Shown: in pieces, positions 11,358 to 24,331 of the stretch
How positions within the stretch are numbered: the stretch's first letter is position 1
Layout of the letters: every line of letters begins with the position of its first letter
From: Hybos culiciformis
Lineage: Eukaryota > Arthropoda > Insecta > Diptera > Hybotidae
Direction: 5' to 3'
DNA: 64,000 bases
NCBI GenBank assembly: GCA_964007475.1
Contig: OZ023273.1
Coordinates: forward strand, 38,875,525 to 38,939,524
Translations under genes and position numbers: made by a program
Notes under the pieces: model-generated
Told to the model about the DNA's origin: nothing
What the model saw: the letters and a program-made list of their open reading frames with translations, nothing else
Database searches by the model: none

Positions 11358-12791
11358 ACTGTATATATTAGTATTATTAGTATGGATATAAAATCAATTA
11401 ATGGAGTTTATATCTAATACACAAAAATATCCAGTTTTTAACGAAAAACAAAACAAGATACTAAACAAACCTGACTTTAACGAAAAAAAAAAAACAATCT
11501 AAAATATTTTAAAATTAATACCCAAACCTTTTAACGAAAAAAAGCAAAAATTCGAAAACGTTGTACGTTCAATAAATTGTACAGGTTTCAACTAGTTAAA
11601 TTAAAAATTTATGGTAGTATTCTTTAAATTTCTTGGAATCAAGTACTCGAGAATAAAAATTGAGATGTATTTTAATCCCTAATTCTGTAAAATTGAAGTT
11701 AATCAGAATTAATAAATAACACAATTACTTGATCACTGACAAATTCACTAAAAAAGTTTAGAAAAGTTTATTACAGATCACAAACTCCTTAATAAAAGGT
11801 TTGAAAAAAAAAAAAAAAAAATTAATATGTAATAAAAAAATTAAAACTTTTTTAATTATAATTATATGAAAGAAAATTTAACATGATAATTTGTTGCTAA
11901 TTGGATATTTAAAAAATATATTGATGAAACCACTGTTAAAAGATATCGAAAATATTTTTTTTTTTAAATTCAGATTTATCATATAATAGACCATAATCTG
12001 TAATGTAAACATATTTTTCAATTAAATTTGAAAACATGAAACAGTGAAATTTCTTTATTCTTTAAAAATTTTTAAAACTTTTATTACCAACAATCCAAAT
12101 AGGTCGTCTACCTTGACACCTTAGTTTAAATTAAAAGATGTGCATTTTTTTTAAAGTTATTAGAAGATATTTCCGTACATTAATTACCGTCTCAAAGGTA
12201 GTTCTAAAAAACAACACACAGAGCAGCTGTTTTTTTGAGTTGTTCTGAATCTAATTAAGCTGATATTATTTGATGTTTTTCTTTTTTCCAAAGATGATTT
12301 CAAAAAATAAATTGGACCTTAAATTGCTAAATTACAGTTTTAAAAATTCAGTCTGCCTTAATTTTTAATTTAAATTAATAAAATTATGTGTATGTAGATT
12401 CTAAAATGTGTAGAAAAATTTGTTTTAAATTTTATTTCATTAAAATTATCACAATTTCTGGAATCAATCATAATTTCTAGGATTAGATTTTTTAAAACAT
12501 TAAAAGATTTTCTTTTTGGATTAATTTTCTCTAAAAAATAGTAATATGATGTACTCTAAATATTGTCAATAAAAATTTTTATTTAAATTAATTTTTTTTT
12601 TTATTATGAATATTAATATATTTTTACATTATTTGTATTTATTATTATAAAAATAATGATTAGAAATAAATGAAAAAATAATAACCATTAATTTCGTTGT
12701 TTTAATATAGGATTTATAAATGTTCTTATTATTTAGTCACATTAGTTATTTTTATTAATAATTGTTTTTTTTTTTTCTTTTTCTTGATTAG
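11358..12791. other. Spacer between units 5 and 6
   Basis: About 1.4 kb of very AT-rich DNA with poly-A and poly-T runs. I see no FLYWCH motif on either strand and no clear repeat boundary. Confidence 0.5.
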
Positions 12792-13436
12792 GTACAGGAT
12801 ATTTTGCATATATAACAGGATTTCGTGGCAGTAGAAAATTGAAAGTTGGTAAGTATGATTTGATAAATATTCATTGGAAGCTATTTGATATCTTGAGTGT
12901 AATTTTAACTAACTTAGTGAATTACGATGACTTGTTATAGTGACAATACCATACTGATTTAAAGTACTATTCTCACTCGATTGGTTAATTGTTTCAAACC
13001 TATTTCTCTTAAATTTAATTCATATTGTTTTTAGATATAAAATTTCCCAAAATTAACGAACCATTTTCTATTCATTATACAGATTTAGTTAAAATATGAA
13101 TAATTCTAAAATTTATAATTCTTGGTTCTATCATTTCTGTTAACATAAATTTTTATATACAAAAAGTTATGATGTTTATGAATTTATGTGCTTTTTTTTT
13201 CTTTTTGTTTTTAGGTGATTACAGTTTTACCCGAAATAAATCATCAGGTAAGCTTAAAAATTTAAATTTTATCCTTAGGAATTAATTGAATTCGAATAAT
13301 TTCAGGATCAAAAGTATATTGGTCTTGTGCACGTGCTGGTCTACACAAATGTAAAGCTAGAGTTGTTACTATTGATAACGGTACACGCCATGATGTAATA
13401 GTTAAGTGTGGTTTTCATAATCATGAGCCTTTTTAA
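12792..13436 (+). CDS. mod(mdg4): FLYWCH terminal unit 6, three exons
   Basis: Exons 12792-12848, 13215-13247 and 13306-13436 join in frame to 72 residues. The first encodes G-Y-F-A-Y-I-T-G-F-R-G-S, the second only eleven residues (D-Y-S-F-T-R-N-K), the third V-Y-W-S-C, H-K-C-K-A-R and F-H-N-H. Both introns split a Gly codon after its first base (G|GT and G|GA), and donors are GTAAGT and GTAAGC. A 33-base microexon inside a finger is unusual. The product stops three residues after the last His. Confidence 0.82.
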
Positions 13437-15459
13437 AATTTAAACACAAAAATTTCTTTTTTAATTTATTTTGTAATTAAAAAATAATGGATTTTCATTT
13501 AGAATAGTTAAATAATAAGTAGAAATTTTATTTATGTTTAAGGATATGTTCTTAAAAATAAATGCAAGTAAAATGAAAAATCATAATTAAGTTGATGTGC
13601 TTTGATCCGGGTTCATTAAGTAATTTAAATAATAATCAATCAGAAAATTAAAACGCAGGGAAATAAGTCCAAAAGGTAAATTTATTCCTTAGAATGGAAA
13701 AGTGATAAAACTTAATACGGAAAAAAATTCACGATCGAGAAAATTTATTTAACTCTATTTTTTCAAATTTTTATATGGCATTCTAGAGATTTACCATCAA
13801 AAAATTGCTTGAAAATGCAAATACAAATATAAATTTATCAATAGCAGCGTAAAAAATAAAAGTGATAATATTAATTACAATGTTGATTTCTTAATGGTCA
13901 ATTTTTAACATAATTTTTTTTTTATAATCCAAAAAGGTATTATAAAGGGTCACTGTACGCGAGAGTCACATCTTTCATTGAGTGATTTTTAATATTGGGA
14001 CTAAACTTTTCTATTTTTTTTTTAATAGCAGATTCAGTTCAATTGTTGAACTTATGAACTTACAAACTTACCTATTAGCATGTATTTGTTGTTTGAATAA
14101 CAAATTTCAGGAATTATCGAAAACAGAAAAACTCACATGAATTGAACATGTCTTAAGTATACACTTATTTTGATAAAAAACGTTTTAAAAATCATTATTT
14201 TTATAATTTTAACTTGCAATTCCATTTTTATTTTAAACTAATTTAGAATCAATTTCATTTGTTTGCTCTATCTTCATTTCAGACTCAGAAATAAGTCCTA
14301 ACGAATGAGGACTAATTATTCGTATATTTGTTTCCCTGCACAGAAAATTGATATGTTATGAGAGAATCAGCAATAATATATTATTTTCCCCCAAAAAGTC
14401 TATTGTATGTATAATTTAATTATCAAATTTTTCATTTTAATTGCAACAAAAGAAAAAAAAAAGTTATGATGAGAATAAATTTTTTTAAAAATTAAAAAAT
14501 ATTTAAAATTGTTTACAATAGAAGTGAAATCAAGGCAATTAAATTAAATCTTGACATCATACATTCCATTCTATTAATTGAGCGTCATCATACATCTGTT
14601 GAAGTCGAAACACAGACATAATTTGATTATTGATTTGAAATTTAAATGGCTATCCTGTTTAATAATTTTCAGAATAAAGTTAATACTAGAATTATTTTGG
14701 AGGTATCTTAGAGCTAAAAGTATTTAATTACGTAATATTTTTTTTAAATATTTTTAAAAAAAATTCGGTCTTCAAAAATTTTTTATAAGGTATTCGTTCG
14801 TTAAGGCACATTGCATTACTAAGTTCAATAAAATGAAATGATTGATGGATTTTTTCAAAATATTATTTTCCGCTTTAATGTCGAAAGCGTTTGACATTTG
14901 ACCAGATTATTAAACAAGTAAGTAGTTGCAATATTTTCCTGCTGGGCTTACTATTGAATTGTATTAACTAGTTTTTATTCATTTAGGCCTAAACATAAAA
15001 AATATTCGCTCAAATGAAAAGCTGCATCTGTATCAAATGTGAGTTACAAGCTTTCCAAAACAAAAATCAGTATACAAAAATGAAATGTTAATATTTTTCA
15101 TTAATTAAATAAAAATGTTCAATACTAGTTTAGAGATACCTATTTATTATTTATTTTTCAGGTTAAATAGTGATTATGTTAACAACCATAAAATTTCTTA
15201 CTGATGTTAATGTCAATATTTTCTCAGAAATATGCGATACATTTAAAAAAATAATTTTAGTTGTAAATATGAAATAATATTAACTTATTATAAAATTTTT
15301 AGTTCAAGTCTAAAACAATTCAATTTACCCTCAAATAATGTTGAGCCCGAAACGACAAATCAAAAACATTCCATATAAACGACAATCTTTTTTGTTTTTG
15401 AGAATTTTATAATTGTAATAAAAATATACTAAATAATAACAATTTAAAAATTTTTACAG
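13437..15459. other. Spacer between units 6 and 7
   Basis: About 2 kb without a supported gene. An acceptor-like CATTTCAG at about 14282 opens a frame of only eight codons in array phase; I do not call it. The rest is AT-rich with no repeat structure I could define. Confidence 0.5.
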
Positions 15460-15801
15460 GCCAGAATCTAAAAGATAGTAGTGATCAAAACGTTGTTATA
15501 AATAGAAATCAAAAAGGAGTGAAAATTCAAAAAAGTGTTAGATTTTTTATACACGAGGGATACAAATTTAGAGAGTGTTCAAAATATATAAATATAAGAT
15601 GCCAAAAAATTAATAAAAAAATGAGCATTTGGAAATGTGTTGAAAAGGTAAATTTTATTATTAAATTAATAAATTTTATTTTAATTTGTAAATATATATT
15701 TTCTTTTAAAGAATACGAGAAATTGTTCAGCAACAATTGGAACCGACACTATTGAAAATGAATTAAAAATAATTCAAGAAAATGGTTATCATAATCATTG
15801 A
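15460..15801 (+). CDS. mod(mdg4): FLYWCH terminal unit 7, two exons
   Basis: Exons 15460-15647 and 15712-15801 encode 91 residues. The first carries N-Q-K-G-V-K, G-Y-K-F-R and S-I-W-K-C-V-E-K and ends at AAG|GTAAAT; the second continues N-T-R-N-C-S-A-T and ends G-Y-H-N-H directly before TGA, with no tail. The C-terminal half has S-A-T where most units have K-A-R. The intron, 64 bases, is at the same place as in units 8 and 9, which suggests the three arose by local duplication. The 551 bases to unit 8 hold nothing recognised. Confidence 0.8.
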
Positions 15802-16352
15802 AGTCATCATAGAGACAGACCCTAAGCTAAGGCGGCAACATATTCGACAATTCTTTATTATTCGTGAAAAAAATAATTAAATTTTATAATTTTAGTAAAA
15901 AAATCTTAAATTTTTATTTTTAAAAATTTGTATTTAAAATAAAATAAATTTAAAGTTCAAAATATTTTTAACTTTAATTCAATGGACTTCGAGCGATACA
16001 ATTATTTTGACTACCCATAAGAAATTTCTTTACGTTTTTATACATGCTGACAAATAGGAAACTTTTTGGAATTATAATTTTTTTTTCAGACTCAAATAAA
16101 ACTACTTATGCTTTTGAACTTCTAATGAGTATAAGCTACCTATAATATTCAAACCAGCAATTAAGATTTAAATCAAACATTTGATTTTATTATCAGTTTA
16201 ATCGTTATTCATTAGCATTTAAATATTTGATTAATAGTTAACCAGATAAAAATATTATGTATATGAATAACAAGAATTTTTTGAAACTTATTATGTGTAA
16301 GAACTCAATTTTGTACAAAAACTAAAGTCAATATATCTCGATATTTTTCTAG

Positions 16353-16745
16353 AAATAAAAATCATGGCGGCTTTGGGAAAATTTCCAACTGATGGATCTA
16401 TAAGTTATACTTCAGGTCAAAGAGGTTCCATGTTATTAGTTTATAATGGATATTCTTTTGTGAAAAACCGTCGCAGCGGTTACAAGACTTACTGGATATG
16501 CTCTAAGAAGGTGACATATAATTAAATTTATTGAAAGGTAAATTTATAATTAATTATTTTTATTTTCTTTTAAGGGTAGTGCAAAATGTAAAGCCCGTGT
16601 TGTTACCAACATAATTGAAGGCACCCAAAAAGTTATCTTACATTCTTTTGAACATAATCATCCTTTGATACCACAACGAAAACAACGTTCGAAATCTTCA
16701 GATAAATCAAAATTAGCGAAAAAAGAAATAATAATTGGATTTTAA
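16353..16745 (+). CDS. mod(mdg4): FLYWCH terminal unit 8, two exons
   Basis: Exons 16353-16510 and 16575-16745 give 108 residues. The finger is canonical: T-S-G-Q-R-G-S-M-L-L, G-Y-S-F-V-K-N, T-Y-W-I-C-S-K-K, then across the intron G-S-A-K-C-K-A-R-V-V-T and E-H-N-H. A 30-residue tail is strongly basic (Q-R-K-Q-R-S-K-S and K-K-E). The donor is GTGACA and the intron 64 bases. An ATG occurs four codons into the exon but is not needed; the phase matches splice entry. It is the nearest relative of unit 9 next door. Confidence 0.86.
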
Positions 16746-17151
16746 ATAAAAAAATGTCTTTTTATTCCGATGAATAAATATAATAGTTTTTGTTGATAAA
16801 TAAATTAAAATTAAATTTAATAAGAAATTATTTTTTGATTAACCTGATTTCATAATTTATACATCTAGCATATAATGTACACATGTACAAATATTGTAAG
16901 TAAATTTATAATTTTATAAATTAAACTTTCGGGTATGTTTACGGATCGTTAATTTTTTCTGCCAGAAATTTTCTTCTCTAAAATTTTCGCTTTTATTTAT
17001 AATTTTTTTAACATCAACCTTTTGTTAAAATAGCACTGGGGTGTAAAAAATATTATTTAACATTCACAAGTTCAATTGCAATCAAGGTTTTAATTTTAGA
17101 CTTTTAAAATTATGTTTTTTTTGCATAACGTGTTTTTTTAAACATTTTTAG

Positions 17152-17481
17152 AACTTGCGGAATTTACAACAGGACAGCGTGGTTGTCAGTTATTGCTTCA
17201 CAATGGTTTTAAATATGTTAAAAATCGAAAATCTAAATGTCGAACTTACTGGATATGTGCTAGAAAGGTTTGAATAATTTTTATTAAAATTTTAAATTAC
17301 TTTCAAATTAAAGTTTTTTTTTCAGGATACTACATCGTGTCGCGCAAGAGTAATCACATCTTTTGATAAGAACAATATTGAAAGAATATTACAGAGAACA
17401 TCAGAACATAATCACTTATTAAATTTTTCTTCGTCGAGAAGAAAAGTTAAATCTTTTTTAAAAAGGAAAAAAAATATTTGA
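17152..17481 (+). CDS. mod(mdg4): FLYWCH terminal unit 9, two exons
   Basis: Exons 17152-17267 and 17326-17481 encode 89 residues. The finger shows T-T-G-Q-R-G-C-Q-L-L, G-F-K-Y-V-K-N-R-K, T-Y-W-I-C-A-R-K, then S-C-R-A-R-V-I-T and E-H-N-H. The tail of about 26 residues is rich in Ser, Arg and Lys. The intron falls after the same Lys as in units 7 and 8. The 406-base spacer upstream and the 490-base spacer downstream show no other coding signal. Confidence 0.86.
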
Positions 17482-17971
17482 AATGTTAATAAATAATATT
17501 TAATATGAGACAAAAAAAAAATGTATGTATAGTTAATCCATACTCACTTACAGAGTACTTTTAAATTTTATTTCGAAACAATCCTGAAATTAAACTTCAA
17601 GCCAACCAAGAATTATTAATGCATAAAAAATAATAAATAATATCCTAATTACCTAATGAGTTGAAATTAAAATTATTCCTATCACAGCGATATTATTATT
17701 CATAGATACTTTTAGCTTTTACTTTTTAGATTTATTATTTAAAAAAAAAAATCTAATATGTTACAGTTACAGTCATATTAAATTACTTTTTAGCAAACAT
17801 ACTTTAATTTTTATTATTACAGAAAAATTATTGTAAATAAAATTTATATAAAATATATATAATTATTAAATTAAATGTTTATATTCATTTTAGAAAGAAG
17901 AACTCAACATTTTCTCAATTTCTTAAAAAATAAAATGATAAATTTTATTAATGTATTCTTCTTAAATTCAG

Positions 17972-18369
17972 GTACAATAAAAAATAAATTTTTCCATCCA
18001 TCCGAAAGTTTTATGCCAACAACAATTACATTAAAACAAAATAGTGCTAAAAAAGTAAAAACACATTGCAAAAAGAGCAATTCAGATGATACAGCTAAGT
18101 TAGCTACCATGAATCCGGTAGCATTGCAACGTACTTTCGAAAACTGGGGCAACATAAGATATTCATCATCGATTCGTGGAAACAGTTTACTCGTTTATAT
18201 GGGACATCGTTATATTCGAAATAATAAACATGGTACTCATATCTACTGGAAATGTACTAAATGGCATACTGGATGTAAATCAAGAGCTATAACTAACTTA
18301 CTTGATCCAACTGTTTGCAATTTAAAAAATGTTCACAATCACGATTTAAAAACTGAAATTGACGAATAA
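17972..18369 (+). CDS. mod(mdg4): FLYWCH terminal exon, unit 10
   Basis: At 131 residues this is the longest single-exon unit. It starts after CTTAAATTCAG; a methionine frame further upstream (from 17875) runs through the splice site by chance and is not the start. A 66-residue lead rich in Ser, Thr and Lys precedes the finger: S-S-I-R-G-N-S-L-L-V-Y, G-H-R-Y-I-R-N-N-K, I-Y-W-K-C, T-G-C-K-S-R and V-H-N-H. A short acidic tail ends T-E-I-D-E. Confidence 0.85.
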
Positions 18370-19178
18370 ATCATTTTAAAGTAAAAATAAAATGCTGATG
18401 TAGCAAATAACTTATTTTTACTGATAAGGTTAATGATAAAAATATGTAAATAAAAGTAATGTTTATATAAAAAATTACGTTATTTAATGATTTTAAATTC
18501 AAAAAATTTAATACTGATTGAAAATTGTATTAATCAGATTAGAAAATTTTTATAACATTTTACAGGTCTATGGTATACAATATTAATTCAATAAATATTT
18601 CAATCAACAAATTTATTTTGTTATAATAAATTGTGATAATCATAAAACTATATTCAAAAGTATAAACTAAAAGCAATCCTAACCTGATTATGTGAATTGA
18701 ACTTATAATAAAGGCAATATTCCTGAACTACAGCCATCTGAAAATTTTATTTCCATTGATGAAAAACATCAGTTATTATTTAGAAAAAATCTTTTGCTAA
18801 AGTAATTAGTTAAGACAAATAAGAAGAGCATAAAAAATATTTTAGTAATAGTAAATACAAAAATAGTCAATTAAAATTATAAAAACTGATTGAATCCTAA
18901 ATTAATTTGAGTGATAGAAAAGTAATTTTTTTGTGAAATTTATTTTTTGACTACCTTTGAACCTTTGATTATTTCTAAAACCGTTCAACACAAAATCAGT
19001 TTTTTTTTATTGTTTTTATATTTTTTATTTTTTTAAAGTACGGCACCAAAAAGGAACTTACGAATAATTAAAAAATCCTCATTTCTGAAATTAATCGGCA
19101 CATATATATATATATATTATTTTATTTTTTTGTTACCTATCTTTATTAACATTTTTAATTTTTTTTTTAATTTTTCAG
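18370..19178. other. Spacer between units 10 and 11
   Basis: AT-rich DNA with a short (TA)n run near 19100 and poly-T ahead of the next acceptor. No coding or repeat structure was supported. Confidence 0.5.
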
Positions 19179-19456
19179 AGCCGTATAAAATTGAATTCAT
19201 CGATTCTAAAAAGAACGGAGGCAAATTATTAGTTATCAATGGTTTTCGATTCTTTAGGAACAAAAAAAGAGGAAATCGCCAATACTGGAAATGTAGCAAT
19301 TATTATAAGGATAAATGTCCTGCAATAGCAATATATGATGAAGTTTCATTAAATTTGAGATTATGTCACAATCATGTTCATATTCATAATATGTTGCCTT
19401 CCGTGAAAATTGAAAAGAAGATAGTTCCAGGACATTTGAAATCAACCGAATGCTAA
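19179..19456 (+). CDS. mod(mdg4): FLYWCH terminal exon, unit 11
   Basis: A 91-residue exon after TTAATTTTTCAG. The finger has K-N-G-G-K-L-L-V-I, G-F-R-F-F-R-N-K-K-R, Q-Y-W-K-C-S, K-D-K-C-P-A and a His-rich end, C-H-N-H-V-H-I-H-N, with four His that could act as ligands. P-A-I-A replaces the usual K-A-R after the second Cys. The basic tail runs K-I-E-K-K. Confidence 0.84.
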
Positions 19457-20595
19457 AAAATTAAAATTTTTAAATTGTATAGAAGTAGAAAAAATCATAT
19501 ATCATGAGAAAAATATTAGCATTAATTTTTATATTATTTTAAGAAATAATACAAAACACAAGAAAAATTGTAATTTTATCCGGAATAAATTCGAAATTAA
19601 AAAATTTCGAATAGCAATTTTAATCCTTTGTCATTATTATTTTATATTAAAGAGACAGCTTTTGTTTCTCTAATCTGAATTATTATTAAGATGTACTTAA
19701 CTAAAAACTGGTAATAACCCAAACAAAATTGAATCTTCAAATTTTTTTTTCATTACCAATTAAACTTGAAATAAAATAACGAAAAATAGTCCTACTGAAT
19801 AATTGATTACACTTCAAAACCAATAGTTTTCGATTTGATTCCAACATTTTATACTTAAGGAATTCAAAAACAAACAATTTTTATTCAAAACTTTAATGGA
19901 ACTATTATACTATAGTTTATTTATTATAATTATAAACAGTTGGGAAAAATTAAAAAATTCTCAGGTGAAAATATAAGCTTAACTTTCTAGATTTACTTTC
20001 TATCTTTGGCAGAACGAATATTGTTGGATAGTTTCTGTAAATTATATTTTTCAATAATCGATTTTGACGATCGGGTTTTAATAAAATTTTCCCTACACAA
20101 TTAATTAATTGTTTGGAAAACATTGTAAAATTGATATAATTATGTTTAGGAAAATAGAAGCATGTTATTCTCCAAGAAAGTAAAAAAAATAAAAATTGAA
20201 TGTCTGATATAATGCTATTATGTTATGCTCATTTATCGTCTAAAGCTAAATAATGCTTATGTTTTTACAAACTATTTACTACTATTTTTTTGTTATAAAG
20301 CGCTTCAATTAACTAAATGAGGCAAACTTCTTTCTTCAAAATAAATATTTTCTTGATAAAACTTAAAAAACTTGAATAGATTTAATAAGATAAGATGATC
20401 GATTAATATTATAAATAATGTTATAATTCAGAATTTACCCTTTCAAAGCAATTATTTATTTTTCCTTTTCAGAATTTTCTCAAAGTCATCATAATTTTCA
20501 TAATCAGTTATTTTAAAATTTTATTTACAAGTTTCTTGTTTAAATTATTTTTTGTTTTTATTTTTTTTTAATTTTTAAATAATAAATTATTTTAG
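19457..20595. other. Spacer between units 11 and 12
   Basis: About 1.1 kb, AT-rich. At about 20471 a CTTTTCAG acceptor-like site opens 14 codons in array phase containing S-H-H-N-F-H-N and then a stop; it might be the stump of a lost unit but is too short to call. Confidence 0.45.
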
Positions 20596-21350
20596 CTACA
20601 TCTCAGCAGCCAATAGCTCAAAAAAAGCATGGATTATATCATGGCAAAACACCAACGATACAATTTTCAGAATCCAAACGTGGGGGTCAGTTATTATTTT
20701 TAGATGGTCTTAAGTATTTTAGAAATAATGAAAACCGCACCAATTTATTTTGGAGATGTCATTGGTATTATAGAAGAATAAGATGCCCAGTTCTAATTTG
20801 TATGAACAAGGTTAGTTAAATAAAACTAAAAAAGTTATTATATTTGCTTTTCTCGGTTCGGGCGAATGATCTCACCCTATTGCATTTATGTATTCGTTGT
20901 GCGTAAACATTAATTTGAAAATTTGTCACTTTTTCAAAAATGACTTATTTCTTAATATCTTAATTACTTTCATTGTTTCTCAAGATAGCTATTTTAAAAC
21001 TTTGGGTGTTACTTGAATTAAAATTTCATAAAGATGTTGCGATACGATCTCCTTTCGTAAAAAAATTGAAAATTTAAAGTTCTATCGTAAAAACAAACTT
21101 GTATTAATTAACTTTTTATATTAAGATTTGAAAAAAAAAAAAACAATTTTTATTTATTTACCTTTTTTAATTCTTGCAGTTCGATCCCACTGACTTCAGA
21201 CAAATTCATGAGCACAAGCATATTCGCACAGAAAAAAGGAAATCTGCAAATCTCAGTGCAGTCTTAGCATCTTCTCAATGTGACATTAGTCCACTTGTAC
21301 AAGAAATACAACCAACAACATCAACATTATCGACAAATAATATGAATTAA
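20596..21350 (+). CDS. mod(mdg4): FLYWCH terminal unit 12, two exons
   Basis: Exons 20596-20810 and 21180-21350 give 127 residues. The finger shows S-K-R-G-G-Q-L-L-F-L, G-L-K-Y-F-R-N-N, L-F-W-R-C, R-R-I-R-C-P-V and, after the intron, I-H-E-H-K-H. The intron (AAG|GTTAGT, 369 bases) lies between the second Cys and the His pair, further downstream than in any other unit. The C-terminal 40 residues are rich in Ser, Thr and Gln (Q-E-I-Q-P-T-T-S-T). Confidence 0.82.
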
Positions 21351-22621
21351 AAGAAAAGTGAATTAAAAAAAAATGCATTTAAAAATATTTTGAAAGAAAA
21401 TATTTTATTACGTTTGTGCATTTTGATATTTGAAATTTGTTTGTTTACTTAAATTGAAATGTTCAAAAATCAAACAACAAAGTTTAAATACGTTAAAAAA
21501 AATTATGTAATCTTCCATTGCAAAATTACATCTTTTTTTAGATAAAACTCAAAGAGGCCTCAATTACATGCTAACAATTAAGTTTTTAATTTTTTTTTGT
21601 GCTTGAAAAAGAAGGTTGGTGTCACAGTCGTACAAAAAAAAATATATAGTAAAATTTGTAATAAAATAAAGTTGTATGTAATAAAATAGCAAAGCCTTGA
21701 AATTATTTTCAATATTCAAGGTTAAAATATGTATAGTATATTCAAAACTAAAAAACTTAAATTGCAACAACTATTGGAATAAAATTTCAGCATTTTAAAT
21801 AATAATCATTACTGATGTTGAAATTCTTTATTTTTAAATGTTAAAATAAAAAAAAAAAATTTAATTAAATTTTTAGTTCTAAATAAAATTGAAAAACTAA
21901 TGAAAGTTAATTCTAAAATACTGTAAAGGGTTTGTTTAATTTTTTTTATTAATTTCTTTTTTAATCATTGCTTTCTTAGCAACAAATATTAAGAAGTTCA
22001 TAATTTTATTCAATAATTTTTTTTCGAAATTTTGTCAAAAAAATTATAACGAATGAAATAATTTTCGATTAAATCTATGGAAATTTTGTAACATTTTATA
22101 ATCGAAATAAAATAGTATCATATTCGGCGATAATAATAATAGTTAAGAATTATTTAAATTTTTGTTTATGCATTTGATGTTATTTGACTGAAAGTAAATG
22201 AAAGTCAAAAAATCTTTGACTTAACGGAGCAAATGAAAAGGAAATTATGCTTCAAGCTAAAAAGTTCGACTTTCGTATAATTTATATCTTTCTTTACTTT
22301 CAATATCCAAGGGAAGATAAAAAATTATTAATCAACATTGTATTTACTAATTTAAATATTAAAGTATCTTAACAAAAAAAAAATTTTGAGAACAAAAAAA
22401 TTTATTGACATTGAGGAACTCTGAAATATTTTTTTCCACCCCATGAAGAAGATTCTTTTATTCAAAAATGGACAGTAGGCTATTGTAGAAATTTAGACTT
22501 TAATTTAAGATTTCTTATAAAAAATTAATTTCCATAATTTTACTAATGAAAAATGTATTTCTTTTTTATTTCATTGCTTTTGAATGGAAAATTTGTGCGC
22601 TACGTGTATTATGTTATGTAG
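21351..22621. other. Spacer between units 12 and 13
   Basis: About 1.3 kb of AT-rich sequence. I see no FLYWCH motif, no RNA gene and no clear inverted repeat. Confidence 0.5.
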
Positions 22622-22911
22622 ATATGAATATTTATTTCACAAAATCATTAAGAGGAAAACCAGCAATAATGGCTAACAATATAAGATTTTTGATAATGAG
22701 CGAAAATAAAAAGAGAATTTTATGGCGATGTAGTTATATGGCGACAAACAAGCGTAAATGTCCAGCACGGATAATTATGTTAAAAGAAACACCACCAAAA
22801 TTCGTTGTTAGTAAAGCCGAACATTTACACGCTGAGCTGAAACGTAATAAATATATGTCAAGTAAAAAATTTGATGACGAACTTACAGAACAAAAAAACT
22901 TTTTATTTTAG
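22622..22911 (+). CDS. mod(mdg4): FLYWCH terminal exon, unit 13
   Basis: A 95-residue exon entered after TTATGTAG. The upstream frame happens to be open back to an ATG at 22546, but in-phase entry at 22622 matches every other unit and the finger begins there: S-L-R-G-K-P-A, N-N-I-R-F-L, I-L-W-R-C-S, then R-K-C-P-A-R and E-H-L-H as the His pair. The tail is basic then acidic. The polypyrimidine tract is poor for this acceptor, so exact entry is less certain than elsewhere. Confidence 0.78.
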
Positions 22912-23381
22912 ACTTTGTTTTTATTATAAAAAAGACTTAATATTATTTTTAATGAAAAAAGAAATAAAAAAAATTAAAAATAAAAGTTAGAAATTTTTAC
23001 TCAATTAAAACTGTTAATCTATTTTTATACTCTGTCGATCAACGACGTTATAATAAGTATGCAGTTTGATATAATTTCAGCAATTTCTTCCATGTTTTCA
23101 CATTTTCATATTTTCTTTTTTTCAATGTAATGATGTTATAATACTTTTAAATTTCTTAAATCGGAGACATAATGATTCTTTTATTCATTAAATAATTTTC
23201 ATTTGTTTTAATTTTGGAAGGCAAATTTGAATGGTTCAAATTTGCTTTTCCTAAATCCTTCATACTTAGTTTTTTTTCCCACAATAAAGGTAATAATAAT
23301 TATAATAACTTATTTACTAAATTATTTTTTCTATAAATTTTCTAAATACTAATATTTTGTTTTTTTTTTTTAATTTTTTAG

Positions 23382-23665
23382 GTTCCAATTTTAAGTATAT
23401 AATAAGTCAAAAAGGTAAAACTCAATTGCTTGTCAACGGATATCAATATGTGAATGAAAAGAAAATTCGAGAAAAAATTTATTGGCGCTGCACAAGATAT
23501 ACCACTAAAGCTCGTTGTCATGGTCGGGTTCATACTATTGATCATAGAATATGTCATCATACAAGACATAATCATCCAGCAGATCCATTAAGATTCAAAA
23601 AAAATACCTCAAAAAAAGTAAATCGCTATGAATTTAATGAACAATTTCTTCAAAAAATTCCTTGA
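23382..23665 (+). CDS. mod(mdg4): FLYWCH terminal exon, unit 14
   Basis: A 93-residue exon after a long poly-T tract and TTTTTTAG. The finger is S-Q-K-G-K-T-Q-L-L, G-Y-Q-Y-V-N-E-K, I-Y-W-R-C-T, A-R-C-H-G-R and R-H-N-H, with extra His in the loop (C-H-H-T). A basic tail (F-K-K-N-T-S-K-K) follows. The 470-base spacer upstream and 666-base spacer downstream show nothing recognised. Confidence 0.85.
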
Positions 23666-24331
23666 GATTAAAGTTGAAAAAATGATCACAGCAACAGACA
23701 CGAATGTTGATATGTTTTATATTAAAAACTATGAAAATTCGTGCTTTTTCCAATGAAAATTCGTAGTGCTAGAGTGCTGTTCTATGAACATAGATCCAAG
23801 ATAACAATTTGTTTATAAATTTTTGGTTGATATTTTTTAATTAGACTTAAGTTAGTCTTGAAAATGTGTTATAAATAATAAATATTAATTTTTAATTTAA
23901 ATTTTTGTTTGATGTAAAGATTTTGTAAATTAATTTAATAATACAGCAAACATAATAATTAAATTTAACTACATCTATTCAAAACGTATTATTTATATTT
24001 ATAACATTGTGAACGTCAATTCTTAAATAGGTACAAAAAACTTAAAATTACATTTTAATAGAATATTAAAAACTTGAATACACACTGACTGAGCCCATGA
24101 AAATTTGAATGAAGGATTTTCGAAAATATTTTTGTTAGTTTGATTATATTTTTATTGTAGAATTTGCAATAAATTTGTGCTAGTTTTTTTATCGTGAGCA
24201 AAAAGAATTTTGATTCCTAAAGACATTGATCACTATTAAAAACAATACTCTTTGACTATGAAGGCACATAAAATAGTGAAAAAAATTTAAATTTCTTATT
24301 TCTAAATTCTAATAATTGTATTCAATTTCAG

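Noticed and set aside
14282..14310. Acceptor-like site with short array-phase frame
   Set aside because: Only eight codons before a stop and no finger; could be used but nothing beyond the site supports it.
20471..20520. Fourteen-codon frame with S-H-H-N-F-H-N after CTTTTCAG
   Set aside because: Lacks the Trp/Cys half of a finger; at best a stump of a lost unit.
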